Below are positions 35,115 to 44,153 of a DNA stretch of 64,000 nucleotides, piece after piece. Source of the stretch: Streptomyces harbinensis (GTDB lineage Bacteria; Actinomycetota; Actinomycetes; Streptomycetales; Streptomycetaceae); the NCBI RefSeq assembly GCF_900116145.1, contig NZ_FPAB01000001.1:869135-933134 (forward strand), in the 5' to 3' direction. The position numbers were made by a program, and so were the translations under genes. The notes under the pieces are model-generated. The model was not told where the DNA came from, did no database searches, and saw nothing but the letters and a program-made list of their open reading frames with translations. Each line of letters opens with the position of its first letter. Position 1 is the stretch's first letter.

Positions 35115-37061
35115 CTAGCAGGTGGTGAGGGGGTTGGGGACCGTGACGTAGACGGACTGGCCGTCCACCGGTCCCACCAGTTCGTCCAGGCCCCGCAGCC
35201 GGGTGAGCAGATTGCCCTTGCACCGCAGGGTGGCGCTGTCCAGGAGGTGCGCGGCGAGCCGGGAGACCGGACGTCCGGGGTCACCGGAGGTGGCCAGGCC
35301 GCCGAGGAAGCGGCGGAAGGCGGCCAGCAGGAGCGCTTCGTCCGCCAGCCGCTGGGAGCCGAAGGCGCCGATCAGGCCGAGCACGTTGTTGATGCCGAGG
35401 TAGTACGCGAACCGTTCGTCGGTCACCTCGTCGCCGACGAAGGTGTCGGAGCGCTCGCCGATGCCGGGCAGTCGCCGGTCGAGGGCGTCCCGGGCCGACT
35501 CACGGAAGTAGTAGCCCTGATTGTCGCGGTACCGGCCGCCCACCGGCCAGCCGTCGGCGTCCAGGAGCACCAGCGTGTTCTGCTGGTGGGCCTCCAGCGC
35601 CACGCCGGCCTCGGCGTCCAGCCACAGGATGGGGCGCACCACGGTCTGGAGGTAACGCAGGAACCACTCGGCGGAGATCGAGGGGACGCCGCGGCCGGTG
35701 CGTTCGGCGAGGGCGTTGACGGCGTCGGCGAGCCGGGAGCGCAGCCGGCCGGGGGCGATGCCCGGCCAGGGGCGCGGTGCGGTGAGGCCGGCCAGGCACA
35801 CCGGATCGTCCCCGGGGGTGAAGGGGTTGTGCCGCAGCAGGGTGTCCAGGCCGGGGACCGGGGTGCCGGAGGGGTCGTCCACGGCGAGGTAGGCGGGGTC
35901 GCGGACGATGTCGAAGCCGGGGCCGTCGGGGAAGGCCGCGCGCCACTGCGCGCCGAGGCCGGTGCCCAGCAGCCGGTGCACTTCGACGCCCCGGTGCAGT
36001 TCCTTGCGGAGGTTCTCGCGGCGGGAGTTGGTGATGCTCAGTCCGAGCGAGAGCTTGAGCATGAAGGGGGCGCCGGGCCGGTGGACGGTGCGCACCGAGG
36101 AGGTCGGGTACCAGGGTGCGCCGTGTTCGCCCAGGTCGTGCAGGGCGCCGGCGGCCAGGAGCCCGGCGACGGCCGGGCGCTGGAGGATGTCGCGGGCCTG
36201 CCAGGGGTGCAGCGGCAGCGGGGCGGTGTCCCGGGGCAGCGGCAGCGGGGCGTCGGCCAGCCGGACGGCCAGTTCGGTGGCGGGGACGAGAGTGCCGTCG
36301 CCGTCGTGCCAGGCGGAGTCGGTGGCCAGCAGCGCCCGGTCGACGGCGAGCCAGTGCAGTGGGAAGGAGCCGCGCAGTTCCGGGGAGAACCGGCGGGCAT
36401 CCGCGCCGGCCAGTCCCTCGCGGCTCTTGGGCGTGGGGTGCAGCGGATGGCCCAGGAGCAGGGCCTGTTCGGCTTCGAGGAAGGCGTCGCGGTGGTCGGC
36501 GGGCCCGGGGGCGCAGCGGCGGTCGGCGAGGAAGACGGCGGTGCGCTGGACGGAGTCGGCGACCCGTCCGACCAGGGCGACCGCTTCGCGTACCCCGCGC
36601 GCCTCCCGCGGTCCGGCCGTTCCTTCCCTGGCCAGCAGCGCGGCGAGGGCGGCGGCGTCGAGCGGCGGCGCGTCGTGCGGGGCGCCGTCGAGTGCGGGGA
36701 GGCCGAACCGGTGCCAGCCGGTGGGCGACCAGTAGCGCACCGGTACCCGCAGGGCGGTGCCGGAGGCGGCCAGCGGCACCCGCAGTTCGTGGTCGGCGGG
36801 GCGTTCCAGGCCGGTTTCGCGCACCCAGCAGCGCAGCAGGTTCTCGATGCCCGCCGCGTCGGCGGCCAGTTCGGGATCGGGCTGCTCCAGCGGGTCGCCG
36901 GTGGCGGCGGCCGGCGGGAGGCCGGCGGTGCCGGGCCCGTTCTCGGAGGCGGCGGGGCGGCGGTGTCCCGGGATCGCCGGCTCGACGAGCCGGGCCAGCC
37001 GCCGGCGCACCGGCTGACGCTCACGGGCCGGGCTGGGCTCCGGGCGGGGGCGTGCGGTCAT
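35115..37061 (-). CDS. NIS siderophore synthetase, IucA/IucC family (first synthetase)
   Basis: A 648-residue NIS synthetase. Recognisable elements: EQALLLGHPLHPTPKSREG, PLHPWQARDIL, TSSVRTVH, KLSLGLSITNSRRENLRKE, EAHQQNTLVLLDADGWPVGG and YRDNQGYYF. It belongs to a different subclass from the downstream synthetase. The N-terminal 45 residues are Arg/Pro-rich with no known domain, and the ATG lacks a clear ribosome-binding site, so the true start may be further in. An AAGGAGGGAGG lies about 50 bases upstream with no start codon behind it. I see no iron box upstream. Confidence 0.88.
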   Translation of the reverse strand: MTARPRPEPSPARERQPVRRRLARLVEPAIPGHRRPAASENGPGTAGLPPAAATGDPLEQPDPELAADAAGIENLLRCWVRETGLERPADHELRVPLAASGTALRVPVRYWSPTGWHRFGLPALDGAPHDAPPLDAAALAALLAREGTAGPREARGVREAVALVGRVADSVQRTAVFLADRRCAPGPADHRDAFLEAEQALLLGHPLHPTPKSREGLAGADARRFSPELRGSFPLHWLAVDRALLATDSAWHDGDGTLVPATELAVRLADAPLPLPRDTAPLPLHPWQARDILQRPAVAGLLAAGALHDLGEHGAPWYPTSSVRTVHRPGAPFMLKLSLGLSITNSRRENLRKELHRGVEVHRLLGTGLGAQWRAAFPDGPGFDIVRDPAYLAVDDPSGTPVPGLDTLLRHNPFTPGDDPVCLAGLTAPRPWPGIAPGRLRSRLADAVNALAERTGRGVPSISAEWFLRYLQTVVRPILWLDAEAGVALEAHQQNTLVLLDADGWPVGGRYRDNQGYYFRESARDALDRRLPGIGERSDTFVGDEVTDERFAYYLGINNVLGLIGAFGSQRLADEALLLAAFRRFLGGLATSGDPGRPVSRLAAHLLDSATLRCKGNLLTRLRGLDELVGPVDGQSVYVTVPNPLTTC

Positions 37062-37360
37062 CGGGGTACGGCGCGCGCGGGCCGGAGTGAGCCGCCGCGC
37101 CTCCCTCCTTCGGCCATGGGGGGTCTGTCATGTCTGCGGCATCCCGCCGCATAAGGAGTAACGACACAACCGCCGGGGGATCACGGCCTGTATCAAGATC
37201 CTTTGCACGAAGCACCACGCAACGCCGCCGCACGGTGGCCGGAACCGGGGACCCCGTGACCGCCGTCTACGGGTGCACCGGCATAGTGTGAGAACGCTCC
37301 CGCACCATGGCGGGGCACATGACAAGCCGCACTCAGGCACAACTCCGGGGGAGTTCACCC
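37062..37360. other. 299-bp divergent region between the NIS operon and the lipoprotein protease
   Basis: It holds AAGGAGGGAGG on the minus strand and AAGGAG on the plus strand (37152-37157), neither with a start codon at a good distance. Its middle (37140-37210) is comparatively AT-rich and probably holds promoters. I see no iron box; a 36-codon Pro-rich ORF at 37021-37131 on the minus strand is not convincing. Confidence 0.45.
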
Positions 37361-38551
37361 ATGTCTTCGATACGCGGGCGGCTCGGACGCCGCCGTACCG
37401 CTCTGGCCGCCACGGCCATGGCGGCCGCGCTCGCGCTCACCGTCAGCGCCTGCAACGGCGACGACGAGCCCAGCACCGACGCCAAGCCCAGCGACGGCGG
37501 CCAGATGCAGGACCTGCTGGACAACCTGCCCTTCGACGTCGACGTCGAAGCCTGGATCAACGGCGGCTGGGAAGACTGGGACACCGACAAGTGGATGCGC
37601 GACATCGGTGAGTTCATCAACCCGATCATCGAGGGCCTGTGGGACTCCGACCGCATGGAGGAGGCCCAGGACCCCGACCAGGCGATCGACGAGACGGAGA
37701 TCGAGGAGGACGTCAACCCGCCGGAGAGCGAGGACCCGCAGGCCGACCGGGGCATCACCGACGTCGAGCCGCTGCCGGTCGACGCCCAGCAGGTGCCCTT
37801 CCCCTACACCGACAACGCGGCCCCGATCGGCAAGGTGTTCTTCGACACCCCCGAGGGCTCCATGGTGTGCTCCGGCACGGTCGTGAAGGACCCGGCCAAG
37901 CCCGGCCAGTCCAACCTCGTCGCCACCGCCGGCCACTGCGTGCACGCCGGCACCGAGGGCGGCTGGTTCCGGAACATCGCCTTCGTTCCGGCCTTCAACA
38001 ACAACGGCGCGCCCGACCCGTACAACGCCCCGTTCGAGGAGATGGCCCCCTACGGCATCTACTGGGCCAACTACGTCTCCACCACCCAGTACTGGATCGA
38101 CAACGGCACGGCCATGGGCGGCGGCGGCGCGCACGGCGACTTCGCCATCCTGGAGGTCGAGAACGAGGACGGCTCCTCGCAGTCCCTGGAGGAGACCGTC
38201 GGCAACGCCGTGGAGATCGACTTCGACGCCCCGGCCGTCTCCGGCCTCGGCGACGTCACCCTCTACGGCTTCCCGGCCGCCGATCCCTACGACGGCAACC
38301 TCATGTACAACTGCTCCGACACCCCCTCCCGGCTGTCCCTGGACAGCGCGATGCCCGGGATGTACTGGGCCGGCTGCACCATGACCGGCGGCTCCTCCGG
38401 CGGCCCCTGGATCCGCTGGGACGCGGACAACGAGCCCCGGCTGATCTCGGTGAACTCCATCGGCCCGATGGAGAGCACCTGGCTGGCGGGCCCGCGTCTC
38501 GAGGACGACGCGCAGGCGGTGCTCGACCACGTCAGCAGCGGCCAGCGCTGA
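37361..38551 (+). CDS. Lipoprotein with trypsin-like serine protease domain
   Basis: A 396-residue exported protein. The N-terminus is basic, then hydrophobic, ending in the lipobox LTVSAC with Cys31 as lipidation site, so it should be tethered to the outer face of the membrane. Residues 35-140 are strikingly acidic (EDVNPPESEDPQ and similar). The protease domain has His192 (ATAGHC), Asp260 (AHGDFAIL) and Ser346 (TGGSSGGPW). The start ATG has GGGGGAG upstream; an earlier ATG at 37319 would lengthen the signal. The substrate is unknown. A very strong terminator follows. Confidence 0.88.
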   Translation: MSSIRGRLGRRRTALAATAMAAALALTVSACNGDDEPSTDAKPSDGGQMQDLLDNLPFDVDVEAWINGGWEDWDTDKWMRDIGEFINPIIEGLWDSDRMEEAQDPDQAIDETEIEEDVNPPESEDPQADRGITDVEPLPVDAQQVPFPYTDNAAPIGKVFFDTPEGSMVCSGTVVKDPAKPGQSNLVATAGHCVHAGTEGGWFRNIAFVPAFNNNGAPDPYNAPFEEMAPYGIYWANYVSTTQYWIDNGTAMGGGGAHGDFAILEVENEDGSSQSLEETVGNAVEIDFDAPAVSGLGDVTLYGFPAADPYDGNLMYNCSDTPSRLSLDSAMPGMYWAGCTMTGGSSGGPWIRWDADNEPRLISVNSIGPMESTWLAGPRLEDDAQAVLDHVSSGQR

Positions 38552-38567
38552 TCCGCTCCGCGCGCAC

Positions 38568-38612
38568 GGGCCGGGCCCGTACCCCTCACACCGAGGGGTA
38601 CGGGCCCGGCCC
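38568..38612. terminator. Perfect 20-bp hairpin terminator between convergent genes
   Basis: Arms at 38568-38587 (starting GGGCCGGGCCCGTAC) and 38593-38612 are exact reverse complements over 20 bases around a 5-base loop (ACACC). It separates the protease gene from the convergent panD and can terminate in both directions, although no long T-run follows. Confidence 0.8.
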
Positions 38613-38636
38613 ATTCTCGTTCCGCCCGCGGTCCGG

Positions 38637-39059
38637 TCAGCCGCGCGGCACGGCCAGCGGACCGCGGACCGCGGCACCGCCCGGCACCGGCTCCGAGGGG
38701 TCGGCGCCCAGCGCCACCACCCGGTTCTCCGCGTCCACGTGCACCACCCGGGGCCGCAGCGCGCGCGCCTCCGCGTCGTCCACCTGCGCGTACGAGATGA
38801 GGATGACCAGATCGCCCGGCTGCACCAGATGCGCCGCCGCCCCGTTGATGCCGATGACCCCGGAGCCGCGCTCGCCCTCGATCACATAGGTCTCCAGCCG
38901 GCTGCCGTTGGTGATGTCCACGATGTGCACCAGCTCACCGGCGAGCAGATCGGCCGCCTCCATCAGCTCGGCGTCCACCGTCACCGATCCCACGTAGTGC
39001 AGGTCGGCCTGGGTCACCGTGGCGCGGTGGATCTTGGACTTGAACATCGTTCGCAACAT
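38637..39059 (-). CDS. panD: Aspartate 1-decarboxylase (proenzyme)
   Basis: A 140-residue pyruvoyl enzyme that makes beta-alanine for pantothenate and CoA. The self-processing bond Gly24-Ser25 is in HYVGSVTVD; cleavage turns Ser25 into the pyruvoyl group. Lys9 ([11 protein letters not shown]) and [19 protein letters not shown] are also conserved. The start ATG has AGGAG at a good distance. It is slightly longer at the C-terminus than the 126-residue E. coli enzyme. It stands alone here; panB and panC are not in the window. Confidence 0.95.
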   Translation of the reverse strand: MLRTMFKSKIHRATVTQADLHYVGSVTVDAELMEAADLLAGELVHIVDITNGSRLETYVIEGERGSGVIGINGAAAHLVQPGDLVILISYAQVDDAEARALRPRVVHVDAENRVVALGADPSEPVPGGAAVRGPLAVPRG

Positions 39060-39315
39060 GAAGCCACTCCTGTGCCTCGGCTCCCTGCCTGCGCAATCGC
39101 AGGTCAAGGGCTGTTTTGCCACTCTACAACGCGTCGTGCGACCGGGCGGCGGTCCCCGGAATCCGCGGGGGCGGGCACGGTGTCGCCGGGACGACGGCAT
39201 CCCAGCCTACGCAGTGGCCCCCGGCGGCGCCGCGGCCCCGGGGTGAGTGCCGGGTACCGCCGCCGGGCCAGGGGTGCGGGTCCGGCGGCGGTACGGGGAG
39301 GGGGTGGCTTCGGTG

Positions 39316-40221
39316 TCAGCCCTTCAGGCCGGTGTGGGCGAGGCCCTCGACGAACTGGCGCTGCATGGCGATGAAGAACACCAGCACCGGCAGCGCCGTC
39401 ATCGAGGCCGCCGCCAGCTGCACGTCCCACATCGGGCCGCCGTAGGCGTCCACGAAGTGGGTGAGGGCCTGCGGCAGGGTGAAATTCTCCGGCGTGGAGA
39501 GGAAGACGATCGGCTCCAGATAGAGATTCCAGCTGTGCAGGAAGGTGAAGATGGCCACCGCCCCGAGCGCCGGCCGGGCCAGCGGCATGGCGATCCGCCA
39601 GTACAGCGCGAACCGGCCGAGCCCGTCCAGGCGGCCCGCCTCCTCCAGTTCGTGCGGGATGGCGATGAAGAACTGCCGCATGATCAAGGTGGCCAGCACG
39701 CTCGGCGCCCCGAGGATCGGCACCAGGATCAGCGGCCAGTGGGTGTCGATCATGCCCCACTCGTTGAACATCTGGAACAACGGGACGATCGTCACCTCGC
39801 TGGGGATCAGCAGGCCCACCAGCACCACCAGGAACAGCGCGTTCTGCCCGGGGAAGCGGATGCGCGCGAAGGCGTACCCGGCCAGGGAGGAGACCGCGAG
39901 CGTCCCGAGGGTGACCACCAGCGCGATGTACATCGAGTTGAGGTACTGCGCGGCGAACGGCTGGACCTCGAAGACCCGCTGGTAGGCGTCCAGCCGGGGA
40001 CTGTCCGGCAGCAGCGACGGCGGGAAGGCGAAGATCTCGCCTGCCGGCTTCAGGGAGGACGTCACCATCCACCAGGTCGGGAAGAGGAAGGGGACGGACA
40101 ACAGCGCCAGCACCCCGTAGACGGCGAGCCTGCCCCGCGCCGAGTCGCCGCGCGGCCGGCGGCCACCGGCCGGCGTACCGCGGGGGTTGCGGGGGCGGCG
40201 GGTCGCGACCTCACTGCTCAT
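39316..40221 (-). CDS. Carbohydrate ABC transporter permease (MalG type)
   Basis: A 301-residue inner-membrane permease with six predicted helices (for example LAVYGVLALLSVPFLFPTWW and LYWRIAMPLARPALGAVAI). The EAA loop, which docks to the ATPase, is EEAGRLDGLGRFALYWRIAMP. The N-terminal 30 residues are Arg-rich and cytosolic. It overlaps the upstream permease by 11 bases and is the last gene of the sugar operon. No ATPase gene is present, so a shared MsiK-type ATPase elsewhere probably powers it, as is usual in Streptomyces. Confidence 0.92.
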   Translation of the reverse strand: MSSEVATRRPRNPRGTPAGGRRPRGDSARGRLAVYGVLALLSVPFLFPTWWMVTSSLKPAGEIFAFPPSLLPDSPRLDAYQRVFEVQPFAAQYLNSMYIALVVTLGTLAVSSLAGYAFARIRFPGQNALFLVVLVGLLIPSEVTIVPLFQMFNEWGMIDTHWPLILVPILGAPSVLATLIMRQFFIAIPHELEEAGRLDGLGRFALYWRIAMPLARPALGAVAIFTFLHSWNLYLEPIVFLSTPENFTLPQALTHFVDAYGGPMWDVQLAAASMTALPVLVFFIAMQRQFVEGLAHTGLKG

Positions 40222-41119
40222 GGAACACCCACTTCTTGCGCAACTGCCACTGCACGAACGTCAGGACGAAGACGATCGCGAACAGCAGCACCGACAGCGT
40301 CGCCCCGTATCCGAAGTGGTGGAACTGGAACGCCTGCTGGTAGAGGTAGTAGACGAGCACCGTGGTCGACGTCCCGGGCCCGCCGCTGGTCAGCACATCG
40401 ATCTGCGCGAACACCTGGAGCGAGCCGACGACGGTGATGATGGAGGTGAGCAGGATCGTCGGGCTGATCATCGGCACCGTGATGCTGCGGAAGCGCCGCC
40501 ACCGCCCCGCGCCGTCCACCGTCGCGGCCTCGTACAGCTCCCGGGGGACGCCCTGGAGCGCGGCGAGGAAGAGCACCATGTTCAGGCCGACGTTCTTGAA
40601 CACCTGCACCACGATCACCGACAGCATGGCGGTGCCCTCGCCGCGCAGCCAGTTGGGCCCGGTCATGCCCACCAGGTCGAGCAGGCCGTTGACGCCGCCG
40701 TTCTCCTGGAGCAGGAACCGCCACACGATCGTCCAGGCCACCAGCGACACGACCACCGGCGAGAAGAACACCGTCCGGAAGAACGTGGTGCCGGCCAGCC
40801 GCCGGTTGAGCATCAGCGCCAGCCAGAGCGCCAGCGACAGGTTGAACACCACCAGACCGACGGAGAACACCCCGGTGGCCGCCAGCACGCCCGGCAGCGC
40901 GGGATCGTTCAGCAGTGCGTCGTAGTTGTCAAGGCCGGTGAACTCGAAGGTGCCGGCCAGGACGTTCCACTCGTGCAGGCTGTACCAGAACACCAGGCCC
41001 AGCGGCAGCAGGACGAACACCAGGCTGCCGATGAGCTGCGGCGCGACGAAGAGGTACCCGGCGAGCACCTCGCGGCGCCGCCCGGTCCAGAACCGGTGGC
41101 CGCCGCGCGGGGAACTCAT
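40211..41119 (-). CDS. Carbohydrate ABC transporter permease (MalF type)
   Basis: A 302-residue permease with six helices (VLAGYLFVAPQLIGSLVFVL is the first; VLLFAIVFVLTFVQW the last). The EAA loop is YEAATVDGAGRWRRFRSITVP. The start ATG overlaps the stop of the binding-protein gene, indicating coupled translation. Together with the following permease it forms the membrane channel. The substrate is a sugar or oligosaccharide that I cannot identify. Confidence 0.92.
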   Translation of the reverse strand: MSSPRGGHRFWTGRRREVLAGYLFVAPQLIGSLVFVLLPLGLVFWYSLHEWNVLAGTFEFTGLDNYDALLNDPALPGVLAATGVFSVGLVVFNLSLALWLALMLNRRLAGTTFFRTVFFSPVVVSLVAWTIVWRFLLQENGGVNGLLDLVGMTGPNWLRGEGTAMLSVIVVQVFKNVGLNMVLFLAALQGVPRELYEAATVDGAGRWRRFRSITVPMISPTILLTSIITVVGSLQVFAQIDVLTSGGPGTSTTVLVYYLYQQAFQFHHFGYGATLSVLLFAIVFVLTFVQWQLRKKWVFHEQ

Positions 41120-42399
41120 CGGTCCAGCAGGGGCTGTACGGCCCCGCACACGTCCCCGAGCACCGCGGGCACGTCCGCGTCCGGCCGCCACAGCGCGTCG
41201 AGCTGGGCGCGCACGGTCTGCGCGATCTGCTCCTGCCCCAGGTGGCTGGGCTTGACCACGCCACTGACGGTGCCGGCCACGACGGTCTCCCGCAACTGCT
41301 CCTCGGTCAGCAGCGGGTTGCTGCTCGCCAGCGTCTCGGCGGTCAGCTGGGAGGCGCGCGGCGGCGGGAAGTACTGGGCGAGTTCGGCGGAGTTCTCCGG
41401 GGCGGTGAAGTGCGCCAGGAAGTCGGCGGCGATGTCCGGGTGGTCGCCGACCCGCAGCACGCCGAGGCCGGCCTGCCCGATCACCGCGTACTCACCGGCC
41501 GGTCCGGCGGGCAGCGGCAGCAGGTCCCAGGCGAAACCGGCCTCTTCGAGCAGCGAGGCGCGGGATATCTGGGTGACGGTGTAGGCGGCCTCCCCGGCGA
41601 AGAAGTCGGCGCTGGTGCCGGGGCCGGGCAGCGCGCCGTGCTCGAAGACCGCCTCGTGCAGGAAGCCCATCGCCTCGACCATCTCGGGCCGGTCGAAGCC
41701 GCACACGGAGGACTCGTCCCAGGCGCGGGCGTCCCAGCCGGTCCACAGGGTGGCGAGGTAGTCCCAGCCGGTGTAGTCGAAGTCGCGGATCACCATGCCC
41801 GAGGCGCCGGTCTCCCCGGCCACGGTGGACGCGGCGGAGATCACCTCCTCCCAGGTCCACTCCCCCGCGCCGCGCATCTCCGCCGGGGTGGGGACCCCGG
41901 CCTCGGCGAGCAGATCGAGGTTGGCGAAGACCGCGAACGGCGAGGTGGAGAACGGATAGGCGAAGAGCCGGCCGTCCTCGCTCCACAGTTCGGTGGTGGC
42001 GGGCAGCAGATCGTCGAACGCGTACCCCTCGGTCTCCGTCAGCACCTCGTCCAGCGGCACCAGCGCCCCGGAGGAGACGAAGTCGGGGGCCGAGCTCTCG
42101 AAGATCCACGCCAGGTCGGGGGCGTTGCCGCCGGCGATCTGGGTGGTCAGCGCGGTGGTGTAGCCGTCGAACGGCAGCGGGTCGAAGGTGATCTTCTCGA
42201 CCCGGGGGTGCTCGGCGATGTAGGCGTCGGCGATCTCGTCGAACAGCGCCAGATGGGCGTCGTTGGCGGTCCACACGGCGACCCGCAGCGACACCGGCCC
42301 GTCCGGGTCACCGCCGCTGCCGGAGCCGCCGCAGGCGGTGAGGGTGAGCAGACCGGCCAGGGTGGCGGCTGCCAGGGGTGTGCTCATGGATGGCCTCAT
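41116..42399 (-). CDS. Extracellular sugar-binding lipoprotein of the ABC transporter
   Basis: A 427-residue family 1 solute-binding protein. The signal ends in the lipobox LTLTAC with Cys23. The mature domain has typical SBP1 features (VWTANDAHLALFDEIADAYI, QIAGGNAPDLAWIFES, GWDYLATLWTGWDA). The start ATG follows AAGGAG. It is the third gene of the LacI-FAD-SBP-permease-permease operon, 77 bases after the FAD oxidoreductase. It would capture sugar outside the cell and deliver it to the permeases. Confidence 0.92.
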   Translation of the reverse strand: MRPSMSTPLAAATLAGLLTLTACGGSGSGGDPDGPVSLRVAVWTANDAHLALFDEIADAYIAEHPRVEKITFDPLPFDGYTTALTTQIAGGNAPDLAWIFESSAPDFVSSGALVPLDEVLTETEGYAFDDLLPATTELWSEDGRLFAYPFSTSPFAVFANLDLLAEAGVPTPAEMRGAGEWTWEEVISAASTVAGETGASGMVIRDFDYTGWDYLATLWTGWDARAWDESSVCGFDRPEMVEAMGFLHEAVFEHGALPGPGTSADFFAGEAAYTVTQISRASLLEEAGFAWDLLPLPAGPAGEYAVIGQAGLGVLRVGDHPDIAADFLAHFTAPENSAELAQYFPPPRASQLTAETLASSNPLLTEEQLRETVVAGTVSGVVKPSHLGQEQIAQTVRAQLDALWRPDADVPAVLGDVCGAVQPLLDR

Positions 42400-42476
42400 T
42401 GCGCATCTCCTTGAGTGGTGCCGGGGGTTCGTGAGGTCGGGGGCCGGCGCTCGGGGTGGGGCGGTGTCGGCGCCGG

Positions 42477-44081
42477 TCAGTAACCCGCGATGTCGGGCCA
42501 GCGCAGTTCGACGCCCTGGGCGGTCAGCCGGTCCTGGAAGGAGGCGAGCTGCCGCGGGTCGTTGCGGACGGCGCGGGGGGTGGTGGACTGCTGGAGGCAG
42601 TGGGCGGCCAGGGTTCCGGCGGCCTCACCGATGTTCCATTCGACCGGGTGCAGGCGGTAGCAGCCGTTGGTGATGTGGGTGGTGCCGATGTTCTTCCCGG
42701 CCGGCAGCAGGTTCTCCATACGGACCGGGATGAGGGCGCCGAGGGGGATACGGAACGGGCTGGCGGCGACGTCGATGTAGTTGTCGCCGCCGGTCGAGGG
42801 GTGCAGATCGATGCGGTACATGCCGACGCCGACGGTGTCCTCGTACGGGACGGCGCCCCGGTCGCCGCGCACCGCCACCGACAGGTCCTGTTCCACGACG
42901 GTGTACTCGGCGGCGATCCGCCGCGACTCGCGGTAGTACGGCGCCTGGGCCAGGCCGTCGGCCGAGCCGGTGATGTCGCCGCGCAGCCGCAGTCCGGGGA
43001 AGCCGGTGCCGCCGTCGGGGCGCGGTGCCTCGGTCTGCAGCCAGTAAAGGACGCTGTACGACAGCCCGCGGGCGGCGGCCAGATGGTGTGCCGCGTCGGG
43101 GACGTCGATGACCGGGGCCAGGAAGTAGTCGATCATCGGCCAGTTGACCAGGCAGATGTCGCTGGCGTAGGCGCCGGGTACGAAGTTGCGGCGGGCGGCG
43201 ATACGGCGGAAGGTCCAGAGGTTGGAGTCGCCGCCGGACAGCCGCTGGTCGGCGACGACCGCGTCCGGGTCGTCGTCCGGGTTGGGGGTGAAGCTGCGGG
43301 TTCCGGTTTCGAGGGTGCGGGGGTTGGGCGTGGTCCAGCCGAGCAGGTTGCCGCCCCAGAAGTCGGTGCGGAACTCCCGCCAGAACCCGTAGTCGGCGGG
43401 CCGGTCGATGGTGTGGTCGCCGTCCACGTGGTCGACGGCGAAGCAGACCGAGACCGCCTGCATGTTCATCGGCTGGGCCTCGGCCGGGGCGCTGGGCTCA
43501 CCGGTGACCTCCCGCGACTCGAAGCCGGTGACGTACTCGGTGCCGGTCAGCGGCAGCAGTTCGCCGCTCTCGGTGGCGTCGATGACGTACCGGCCGGTGA
43601 CGGTGATCTCCTCGCCGCTGTCCCGGTGGGCGAGCCGGACGGCGCTCACCCGGTCGCCGTCGGTCTCCGCGCCGACCGGCCGGTAGGGCTGGAGCACCCG
43701 GAGCCGGCCGCTGCCGCGGTGGGGGGCGAGCATCTCCTCGATGACGGCGACCGCGACCCGGGGTTCGTGGCAGAGCCGGCTGACGTGCCCGGCCCCCGGG
43801 TTGAGGTCCCGGCGGGCCCGGGCGCGCGGCGTCAGCGGGTAGTTGCGGCGGTAGTAGGCGCGGATGCCGTCGCGCAGTTCGCGGTAGGAGGCGGTGACGC
43901 CGAACTGCTCGACCCAGGAGTGCTCGTCCGGCGGCACCGCCTGACTGGTGAGCTGGCCGCCGAGCCAGTCGTACTCCTCGGACAGGATGACCCGCCGGCC
44001 GGCGCGCAGCGCGGCGAGGGCGGCGGCGACGCCGCCGAGGCCGCCGCCGACGATCACGAGGTCGGTGTCCAGTTCCGTCAT
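42477..44081 (-). CDS. FAD-dependent oxidoreductase (PF12831-type)
   Basis: A 534-residue flavoprotein. The FAD-binding Rossmann motif DLVIVGGGLGGVAAALAALR is at residue 7, followed by ILSEEYDWLGGQLTSQAVPP, which marks the family of FAD-dependent oxidoreductases found in sugar-degradation loci. DATESGELLPLTG is the second nucleotide contact and NIGTTHITNGCYRLHPVEWN the C-terminal FAD motif. There is no signal peptide. Being in the sugar operon, it may oxidise the imported sugar or its product; no substrate can be named. Confidence 0.88.
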   Translation of the reverse strand: MTELDTDLVIVGGGLGGVAAALAALRAGRRVILSEEYDWLGGQLTSQAVPPDEHSWVEQFGVTASYRELRDGIRAYYRRNYPLTPRARARRDLNPGAGHVSRLCHEPRVAVAVIEEMLAPHRGSGRLRVLQPYRPVGAETDGDRVSAVRLAHRDSGEEITVTGRYVIDATESGELLPLTGTEYVTGFESREVTGEPSAPAEAQPMNMQAVSVCFAVDHVDGDHTIDRPADYGFWREFRTDFWGGNLLGWTTPNPRTLETGTRSFTPNPDDDPDAVVADQRLSGGDSNLWTFRRIAARRNFVPGAYASDICLVNWPMIDYFLAPVIDVPDAAHHLAAARGLSYSVLYWLQTEAPRPDGGTGFPGLRLRGDITGSADGLAQAPYYRESRRIAAEYTVVEQDLSVAVRGDRGAVPYEDTVGVGMYRIDLHPSTGGDNYIDVAASPFRIPLGALIPVRMENLLPAGKNIGTTHITNGCYRLHPVEWNIGEAAGTLAAHCLQQSTTPRAVRNDPRQLASFQDRLTAQGVELRWPDIAGY

Positions 44082-44153
44082 GGTGCGCCTCTCATCGGGT
44101 GGAACTTACGAGCGGGTGCGGGGTTCGGGGTTCGCGGTGGCGACGGGTGCGGG

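Noticed and set aside
37021..37131. A 36-codon Pro-rich ORF upstream of the NIS operon
   Set aside because: No ribosome-binding site, overlap with the NIS gene start, and a composition like non-coding GC-rich DNA.
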